Below, piece by piece: positions 58,845 to 64,000 of a stretch of 64,000 nt of DNA. Source of the DNA: Mycolicibacterium septicum DSM 44393 (GTDB lineage: Bacteria; Actinomycetota; Actinomycetes; Mycobacteriales; Mycobacteriaceae); NCBI RefSeq assembly GCF_000455325.1, contig NZ_HG322951.1, forward strand, positions 3,212,132 to 3,276,131, written 5' to 3'. Under the pieces are notes generated by a model. It saw only the letters and a list, made by a program, of their open reading frames with translations. It did not search any database and was not told the DNA's origin. Made by a program: the position numbers and the translations under genes. The first letter of the stretch is position 1. Each line of letters opens with the position of its first letter.

Positions 58845-60440
58845 TCAGGCGCCGGCCTCGTTCTCGGACCGATCGTCTGCCCCGGGCTGCCAGCTGCCCG
58901 GCATCATCGGGGTGCTGGTGCCGCTGCCGAACGTGTCGTCATCCAGCATGGTCAGCCCGGCTGGCTCTGCAATGGTCGATTTCACCGAAGTGCCGGTGAA
59001 TCCGAGATCTCCAGCGCCGCTGCCGGATGCGCTGGTACTCGCGGGTTGCTCGGGCGTGGGCGCGGCGGCATCGCCGTCGGCCGTCAGGAACTCGTAGCGG
59101 TAACCGCGGTCCTTGGCCGTCCCGCCGCGACGCTTGCGGGCCTGGGCCCGTCGCTTGTTGATCGCTGCCGCCGTCGCAGCGGCCGCTGCGGAAGCCCCGA
59201 CGGAGTCCGAAGCCTTGGCTGTGGCGCTGTACTTAGATGTCGAGCCGAAACCGAATCCTGAACCTCCGCCCGGCACCGCGTAGAGGGCGTTCTCGGCCCC
59301 GGCCGGCATCGGAGCGGGAGTTGACGGTGCGGGGGCGGCGGGCGCGGAGGTGGGTGCCGTCGTAGGTGCGGCGCCCGCAGTCACCGATGCCGGTGCCGGG
59401 GAGCCGGGCAGCGCGGCCGCCGCGGGCTGCTCGGCGCGCGGGGCGATCTCCTCGGCCGGCGCCTCGATCGGAATGTCGTAGGCATTTGCCATCCCGACGA
59501 TCCCGAGCAGTCCGAGCATGGCCGGGGAGGCCGCAGCGACCGCCGCGGCGTACAGCGGGGTGCCCAGCACCGCGAAGGTCGCCGCGTAGGCGCCGAGGAA
59601 GAACACATTGATATAGGTGCTGAACAGCAACGACGGGTCGGCGATGATCTCACCGAGGATCTGCGGAATCTTCCAGGGCTCGAGAATGAATTCCCGGAGC
59701 TGGTCGTACATCCCGTAGAAGTGGTCGGACTGCCCCTTGATCCAATTGCCGATCGGATCGTTGGCCTCGATCCACTCGACGAACTCCTCGTACGAGCTGA
59801 TCAAGTCGCTCAAGCTCAGGGACGAGCCCGATTCGCCGGCCCTGGCCACGGCCGCCGACTGCGCCATGGTGGCCGACGCGGCGCCCGCTTCCCCGGCACC
59901 CGGGGCCAGCAGGATCGGCGCTGCGGTGGACGGCGGCGCGGCCGTCATCGCCACCTCGGAAGCCGCCTGATACACGGTCATCGTGGTCGCGGCCTGAATC
60001 CACATGCGGACGTAGTCGGCCTCGTTGACCGCGATGGGGATGGTGTTGATGCCGAAGAAGTTGGTGGCCACCAGCACGCCGAGGGTTGCCCGGTTGGCCG
60101 CCAGCTCGGCCAGCGACGGCATGGCCGCCAGTGCGGCGGTGTAGGACGCCGCCGCGGTCTCGATCTGGGTGGCCACCCCGGCGGTGCTCGCGCTCGTCTC
60201 GCTCAGCCACGCCAGGTAGGGAACATGTGCCGCCGTGTAACGCTCGGCGCTCGGACCCTCCCAGGAGCCGGCCTGCACCGTGCCCATCAGTGCAGTCAAT
60301 TCGCTTGCCGCCGAGGAGTATTCGGTGCTCAGGGCGCTCCATGCGCCGGCGGCTGCCAACAGCGGTCCGGCGCCGGGGCCACTGCTGAGCAGAGCCGAGT
60401 GCACTTCGGGCGGGACGGCCATCCAGACCGGGGCGGTCAT
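58845..60440 (-). CDS. PPE-family protein, PPW-type C-terminus
   Basis: A 531-residue PPE protein, secreted by a type VII (ESX) system. The N-terminal PPE domain shows [17 protein letters not shown] (Pro10-Pro11-Glu12) and the WxG turn QAGSWEGPS (Trp60), then a long helical part with [22 protein letters not shown] Pro/Ala-rich segment (about 330-380) leads to a C-terminal basic block ([18 protein letters not shown]) and the PPW-like end MMPGSWQPG. No PE partner gene is nearby. An IdeR-type iron box and a histidine-rich small ORF precede it, and the haem oxygenase gene is adjacent, pointing to iron or haem uptake. Confidence 0.95.
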   Translation of the reverse strand: MTAPVWMAVPPEVHSALLSSGPGAGPLLAAAGAWSALSTEYSSAASELTALMGTVQAGSWEGPSAERYTAAHVPYLAWLSETSASTAGVATQIETAAASYTAALAAMPSLAELAANRATLGVLVATNFFGINTIPIAVNEADYVRMWIQAATTMTVYQAASEVAMTAAPPSTAAPILLAPGAGEAGAASATMAQSAAVARAGESGSSLSLSDLISSYEEFVEWIEANDPIGNWIKGQSDHFYGMYDQLREFILEPWKIPQILGEIIADPSLLFSTYINVFFLGAYAATFAVLGTPLYAAAVAAASPAMLGLLGIVGMANAYDIPIEAPAEEIAPRAEQPAAAALPGSPAPASVTAGAAPTTAPTSAPAAPAPSTPAPMPAGAENALYAVPGGGSGFGFGSTSKYSATAKASDSVGASAAAAATAAAINKRRAQARKRRGGTAKDRGYRYEFLTADGDAAAPTPEQPASTSASGSGAGDLGFTGTSVKSTIAEPAGLTMLDDDTFGSGTSTPMMPGSWQPGADDRSENEAGA

Positions 60441-60479
60441 CGCAGACCGCCGGGCAGGGTGGGGGACGCAGTGGCGTCG

Positions 60480-60542
60480 CTATTTGCTGCTGTGGGGATG
60501 GGGGTGCAGATGGTCATCGGCGTTGTCCGGGGTGCAGTGCAT
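60480..60542 (-). CDS. 20-residue histidine-rich peptide before PPE gene
   Basis: ATG at 60542, stop TAG at 60480. The product is MHCTPDNADDHLHPHPHSSK, with five His and one Cys among 20 residues, ending 39 bases before the PPE start. A strong AAAGGAG lies about 16 bases upstream, farther than usual. His spacing HLHPHPH suits metal or haem binding; a translational regulatory role is also possible. It has not been checked for conservation. Confidence 0.45.
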   Translation of the reverse strand: MHCTPDNADDHLHPHPHSSK

Positions 60543-60597
60543 GCAGGCGGCCCGGCGTCTCCTTTCGATCGTTTGCTCCCCCATCAGACAAGTATGG

Positions 60598-60616
60598 TTA
60601 GCATAAGCTAACTTCA
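60598..60616. promoter_or_regulatory. IdeR iron-box candidate
   Basis: TTAGCATAAGCTAACTTCA matches 14 of 19 positions of the mycobacterial IdeR consensus TTAGGTTAGGCTAACCTAA (counted by hand), including the inner GCTAAC arm. It lies 158 bases before the PPE start and 56 before the small His-rich ORF. IdeR with iron would repress, so expression is expected in iron starvation. Confidence 0.6.
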
Positions 60617-60678
60617 GTCGATTTGGGGTATGAACTTCCTATGTTTTGCCGGAATCGTCAATTTGGGTTCGAGCTGAA

Positions 60679-61335
60679 CTAGCGGCGGTAGGCCGGCAGG
60701 TTCTCGGCCAGTTCGTCGAAGACCCGCTGGTTGAGGCTGAACGCCAGCTTCACCTCGTCGACCACGCGGTCGATCTCATCCCCGTCGAGGCCCAGTCCGT
60801 CGAGGCGGTCGCGGTAGGCGTCCTTGTACGGCTTGGGCCGCATCGGGAAGTCGTAGAACGCCAACCCTTCGCCGTCGAGATCGAACGAGCGCCCCAAGAT
60901 GCGACCGATGGCCTGGCCGCCGGAAAGGTCGCCGAGGTAGCGGGTGTAGTGATGCGCCACCAGCGCCCCGCCCCAGGGGGCATCGGCGAACCGGGCGCAG
61001 TAGGCGCGTACCGCAGGTGAGTCGACGACGCGATCCGCGCCGGGTGCCCAGTGGGCGAGGTCGGCATCGATGGCTTCGAGCCGCTCGAGTGCGGGGTCGT
61101 ACACGGCGCCGACGAGGGGGTTGTCGCGGTGCTCCCGGACGGCGGTCTCCAGCGCGTCGTAGATCGCCCGCAGCCGCAGCAGATAGTCCACGTAGCCCTG
61201 CTCGTTGACCCGGCCGCTCAGCAGTTCGGTGACAAACGGCGACTGCTCGGCGGCGTCGTGCTGGTCGGTCGAGTCCTGACGCATCGCCGCGGACAGCGAA
61301 CGGACGGACTCGGTTGCGACAGCGCTTGGCGGCAT
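60679..61335 (-). CDS. haem oxygenase (biliverdin-producing, HO-1 fold)
   Basis: A 218-residue enzyme that opens haem with oxygen to biliverdin, CO and iron. The proximal His26 is in DSTDQHDAAE, the distal helix is HHYTRYLGDLSGGQAIGR with the family hallmark GDLSGGQ, and the acidic/basic end is as in bacterial HOs. It is not MhuD, which is a small ABM-fold protein. ATG 61335 is chosen because GGAG is 6 bases upstream; GTG 61347 is possible. Located between its TetR gene and the iron-box PPE gene. Confidence 0.92.
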   Translation of the reverse strand: MPPSAVATESVRSLSAAMRQDSTDQHDAAEQSPFVTELLSGRVNEQGYVDYLLRLRAIYDALETAVREHRDNPLVGAVYDPALERLEAIDADLAHWAPGADRVVDSPAVRAYCARFADAPWGGALVAHHYTRYLGDLSGGQAIGRILGRSFDLDGEGLAFYDFPMRPKPYKDAYRDRLDGLGLDGDEIDRVVDEVKLAFSLNQRVFDELAENLPAYRR

Positions 61336-61370
61336 TCTCGGCTCCACTTGGTAGGGCTCAACTTTGACAC

Positions 61371-61390
61371 GTTGTCAGCATCCTGACAAC
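61371..61390. promoter_or_regulatory. TetR operator before haem oxygenase
   Basis: GTTGTCAG-CATC-CTGACAAC: perfect 8-base arms in the 122-base gap between the TetR gene and haem oxygenase, 36 bases before the enzyme's ATG. Confidence 0.6.
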
Positions 61391-61457
61391 TTGTCGAAAA
61401 CCTAGCACGGTGCCGACGGGTTCGGGGAGCTACGGGTGTTCGGGGGCCGCGTCGCGG

Positions 61458-62024
61458 CTAGAGCGCGACACCGAGTGCGCGCAGGACGAATCGTTCGATC
61501 GCCTCCACCGGAAGGTGGCGCGGCGCGAGACATGCGTGGATCAACGACATCGTGGCGGGCTCGCCGTCCACGACGAACTGCCCGGTGGCCACACCCTGGA
61601 CCAGGATTTCGCGAAGCACGTCCTCGACAGCCACCACATGGTCCCGGATGGCCAGCATGGTTTCGGTCGACAGTGCGCCGTAGAGCTGCATGCCCATGCC
61701 CATGTGGAATTCCTGCCCGGCCTCCAGCTGATGCCGGATGTAGACCCCCAGGCGTCCGACCGGATCGTCGACCTCGGCCAGGGCGGCCCGCAACCCGTCG
61801 AGGTAGCGGGTCGTCTCGTGCGACGCGAAGGCGATCACCACGGATTCCTTGTCGGGGAAGTGGTGATAGATCGCGGTCCGGCCGATCCCGGCCTCGGCCG
61901 CGAGCTTGGCCATCGTGATCGCGTCGAAGCTGTGCTCGGCCATGAGTGTCGCGAACGCCTCGAAGATGCGCTGTTGGACCAGCTCGCGGTGTTCTTCGAC
62001 CGATGAGGCGCTGATCCTGGGCAC
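61458..62024 (-). CDS. TetR-family regulator of haem oxygenase
   Basis: A 188-residue TetR protein. The HTH is at about residues 15-60 (RIFEAFATLMAEHSFDAITMAKLAAEAGIGRTAIYHHFPDKESVV). The C-terminal pocket contains several His/Met residues (GQEFHMGMGMQ), conceivable for a haem or small ligand. The GTG start at 62024 has AGAG upstream. It precedes haem oxygenase on the same strand and probably binds the palindrome between them. Confidence 0.88.
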   Translation of the reverse strand: MPRISASSVEEHRELVQQRIFEAFATLMAEHSFDAITMAKLAAEAGIGRTAIYHHFPDKESVVIAFASHETTRYLDGLRAALAEVDDPVGRLGVYIRHQLEAGQEFHMGMGMQLYGALSTETMLAIRDHVVAVEDVLREILVQGVATGQFVVDGEPATMSLIHACLAPRHLPVEAIERFVLRALGVAL

Positions 62025-62141
62025 GCTCGACTCTAACGCCCGCTGCGAAATCCGAAGCTGTTAGTACAGCCTTAGCAATCGGCCGGTGATCACGCGGTCC
62101 ACTACAGTCTCGATACCCAACTGAATGAACGGTGGTACTTC

Positions 62142-63821
62142 GTGCTGCGTGCCTTGCGGGGCTCACCCATCCCTTCACGCTTCGCCACCGCGGCGCGCAC
62201 CCTGCATCCGGTCGGTTTGTCGGTCGCGCTGCTGTTCTTCGCCTGGTCCATGAGCCCGTCGCTGCTGCCGCGCGCCTGGTATCTGCAAGGGGTCGCGACG
62301 GGTATCAGCGTCGGGATCGGATACGGCCTGGGGTGTGCCGTGGCGTGGGTGGTGCGGCGGTGCGGGATCCGCCCGCAGTGGTCGTCGCGCACCCGCAGGA
62401 TCGGGTGGTGGACGCTGGCCGGTGCCGCTGTCGTGGTCGTCCCGTTGTTCCTGGTGCTCGGGTCATGGTGGCAGCAGATCCTGCGCGACCTGATCGGGAT
62501 GCCGCGCACCGAGCGGTCCTTCTACATCCTGGTGTTGTTGATCGCGGTGGCCATCGCCTTGGCTCTCGTCGCCATCGGGCGTGGATTGCGTTGGGCCACC
62601 AACCATTTGACCGATCTCGGTAGGCGGGTCGTACCCGGCCCGGCGGCCCGGCTGGCCGCGGTGGTCATCGTCGTGGCCCTGGTAGCGATGGGGCTGGACG
62701 GTGCGCTGCATCGTGGACTGCTGAGCATGGCCGAACGTTCGGCGAAGGTGGCCGACAAGAGCACCGCCGAGGGCGTGACGCAACCGGGTGCGCCGGAGCG
62801 TTCCGGTTCGCCGGCCTCGGCGCAGGCGTGGGACACCCTCGGGCGGGAAGGTCGCACGTTTGTGGCCGGCGGCCCGAGCGCCCAACAGATCTCGAAGGTG
62901 ACGGGAGCCCCGGCACTCACCCCGATCCGGGTCTATGCCGGCCGCACCTCCGCCGACAGTGTCGAAGGCATCGCCGAGCAGGTGATCGCCGAACTGCGCC
63001 GCACCAGCGCCTTCGAACGGAAGGTGCTGGCCGTCGTGACCACCACGGGCCGCGGTTGGGTGAACCCGAATGTCGCGTCCGCCCTCGAATACGTCAACCG
63101 CGGGGACACCGCGATCGCGTCGATGCAGTATTCGTTCCTGCCCAGCGCGCTGTCTTTCATCGCCGATCGCGAGACCCCGCCCTTGGCGGGACAGGCGTTG
63201 TTCGAAGCGGTACACCGGGTTTGGGCTGCCCTGCCCGAAACCAAACGGCCGAAACTCGTGGTGTTCGGGGAGAGTCTGGGTTCATTCGGCGGACAATCCG
63301 CGTTCGCCTCCGGTGCGGACATCGTCGCCCGCACCGACGGTGCGCTGCTGGTCGGTACACCCAACTTCGCGCAGCCGTGGGGGAGGATCACCGCCAACCG
63401 GGACCTCGGCTCCTTGGAACGCCTGCCGGTGGTCGACGAGGGGCGCCACATCCGCTTCGCCTCCCGGACCTCCGATGTGAATCTGACCGGCCCGTGGGAG
63501 TTTCCGCGCGTGGTGTTCTGGCAGCACGCGAGCGACCCGATCACGTGGTGGTCGTTCGACCTGCTGTTGCACCGCCCGGACTGGTTGCGAGAACCGCTGG
63601 GTCCCGACGTGGACCCGGGGATGCGATGGCTGCCGTTCGTGACGTTCTGGCAGGTGACGCTGGACATGATCTTCTCCGCGGACGTGCCCTACGGGTACGG
63701 CCACGCCTTCGGCCCGGATGCCGCTGACCTGTGGGTCGACATCCTGGCGCCGCGCGGTTGGGATCCCGCGCTGACCCAGCGGGTTCAGGACGCCATCGCG
63801 AGCAGCGATCTGTCTGACTGA
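62142..63821 (+). CDS. membrane alpha/beta hydrolase (PF10081 family)
   Basis: A 559-residue protein. The N-terminal third has about five membrane helices (LSVALLFFAWSMSPSLLPRAW to LAAVVIVVALVAMGLDG). The C-terminal two thirds are an alpha/beta hydrolase-like domain with the nucleophile region VVFGESLGSFGGQ and W/Y-rich later part (WEFPRVVFWQHASDPITWWSFDLL). Families PF15420 (N-terminal) and PF10081 (hydrolase) fit this layout. Serine in GESLG is the presumed nucleophile; substrate unknown. The GTG start follows GGTGG. Confidence 0.88.
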   Translation: MLRALRGSPIPSRFATAARTLHPVGLSVALLFFAWSMSPSLLPRAWYLQGVATGISVGIGYGLGCAVAWVVRRCGIRPQWSSRTRRIGWWTLAGAAVVVVPLFLVLGSWWQQILRDLIGMPRTERSFYILVLLIAVAIALALVAIGRGLRWATNHLTDLGRRVVPGPAARLAAVVIVVALVAMGLDGALHRGLLSMAERSAKVADKSTAEGVTQPGAPERSGSPASAQAWDTLGREGRTFVAGGPSAQQISKVTGAPALTPIRVYAGRTSADSVEGIAEQVIAELRRTSAFERKVLAVVTTTGRGWVNPNVASALEYVNRGDTAIASMQYSFLPSALSFIADRETPPLAGQALFEAVHRVWAALPETKRPKLVVFGESLGSFGGQSAFASGADIVARTDGALLVGTPNFAQPWGRITANRDLGSLERLPVVDEGRHIRFASRTSDVNLTGPWEFPRVVFWQHASDPITWWSFDLLLHRPDWLREPLGPDVDPGMRWLPFVTFWQVTLDMIFSADVPYGYGHAFGPDAADLWVDILAPRGWDPALTQRVQDAIASSDLSD

Positions 63822-63891
63822 CCTGATCGCCCGGCACGTTGTTGACGCAGCTGATAATTTGCTGCTGACACAAATGACCAGGGGGGTCCAG

Positions 63892-64000
63892 ATGGCTCGG
63901 CATCGTCGTCACCGCACCAGTCCGTGGGTGCACTGGATACGCGTCGGCGCGGTGGCCGCGGGCGTCGGCGCGGCAGTGGGCACCGGTACGGCGATCGCCT
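63892..64000 (+). CDS. exported protein, N-terminal part (3' truncated by window)
   Basis: ATG after AGGGGGG. The first 36 residues are MARHRRHRTSPWVHW followed by a Gly/Ala/Val-rich hydrophobic stretch, a typical signal peptide with a strongly basic start. Only the signal region lies in the window, so the mature protein cannot be identified. Confidence 0.6.
   Translation, partial: MARHRRHRTSPWVHWIRVGAVAAGVGAAVGTGTAIA

Noticed and set aside
59721..60611. Plus-strand 296-codon frame opposite the PPE gene
   Set aside because: Shadow of the PPE coding sequence, rich in Gly/Arg/His repeats.
60441..60678. Search for a PE gene paired with the PPE gene
   Set aside because: The space before the PPE start is only 238 bases and holds the iron box and a 20-residue ORF; no PE motif is present.
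1..64000. CRISPR arrays, tRNA and rRNA genes
   Set aside because: No regularly spaced repeats and no cloverleaf-like or rRNA-like sequence were noticed on reading both strands; a tRNAscan and repeat search would be decisive.

Overview
The window is high-GC actinobacterial DNA and almost certainly from a mycobacterium, most likely an environmental, fast-growing Mycolicibacterium-type species. The evidence is a PPE protein, AftC arabinosyltransferase, ClpC2, an actinobacterial-type HemQ, many GTG/TTG starts, several apparently leaderless genes, and a gene order that matches Mycobacterium tuberculosis Rv2667-Rv2681 read backwards. No tRNA, rRNA, CRISPR array, insertion sequence or integrase was seen.

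Left backbone (1-6666): the end of an alpha/beta hydrolase, then RNase D (rnd) and a DUF3000 protein on the minus strand, then hemE-hemY-hemQ (coproporphyrin-dependent haem synthesis), a SAM methyltransferase and msrB. In M. tuberculosis, msrB (Rv2674) sits next to aftC (Rv2673). Here about 37 kb separates them.

Accessory catabolic island (about 6700-43900): oxidative and CoA-dependent degradation genes arranged in short operons, each with its own TetR, GntR or AraC regulator. Contents: a DUF1214-sulfotransferase-TetR-SDR unit; two cytochromes P450; an ALDH-SDR(mycofactocin type)-alcohol dehydrogenase-lipocalin-like operon; an acyl-CoA ligase-crotonase-thiolase-like operon; a phosphotransferase pair; an epoxide-hydrolase-like protein; a PF10118/AttH-like/VOC operon; a second acyl-CoA ligase with an SDR and GntR regulator facing a Rieske oxygenase and ALDH; and a Baeyer-Villiger monooxygenase-tandem SDR-amidohydrolase operon. 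Together they suggest breakdown of a hydroxylated alicyclic, terpenoid or steroid-like compound: hydroxylation, alcohol to aldehyde to acid oxidation, CoA activation, and ring cleavage through a lactone. A shared TACCGTA-type motif lies in four intergenic sites spread over 8.5 kb and suggests that one TetR (20363-21112) controls several of these units. A GDSL hydrolase, AraC regulator and methyltransferase close the island.

Right backbone (43913-50980): aftC, a lipoprotein of the Rv2672 type that lacks the nucleophile serine, the Rv2671-type RibD reductase, an AFG1/ZapE ATPase, a GNAT protein, an exported Rv2668-like protein, a PPOX/F420-type oxidoreductase, and clpC2 with a perfect-arm palindrome over its promoter.

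Right flank (51055-64000): an orphan PrrB-like sensor kinase; GntR/MFS; a TDT transporter with a LysR regulator (two matching operators); aroG behind a Tyr-Trp-Phe leader peptide and RNA hairpins; a DUF3592-like membrane protein; an iron-box-controlled PPE gene preceded by a 20-residue histidine-rich peptide, next to haem oxygenase and its TetR; a membrane alpha/beta hydrolase (PF10081 type); and the start of an exported protein cut by the window edge.
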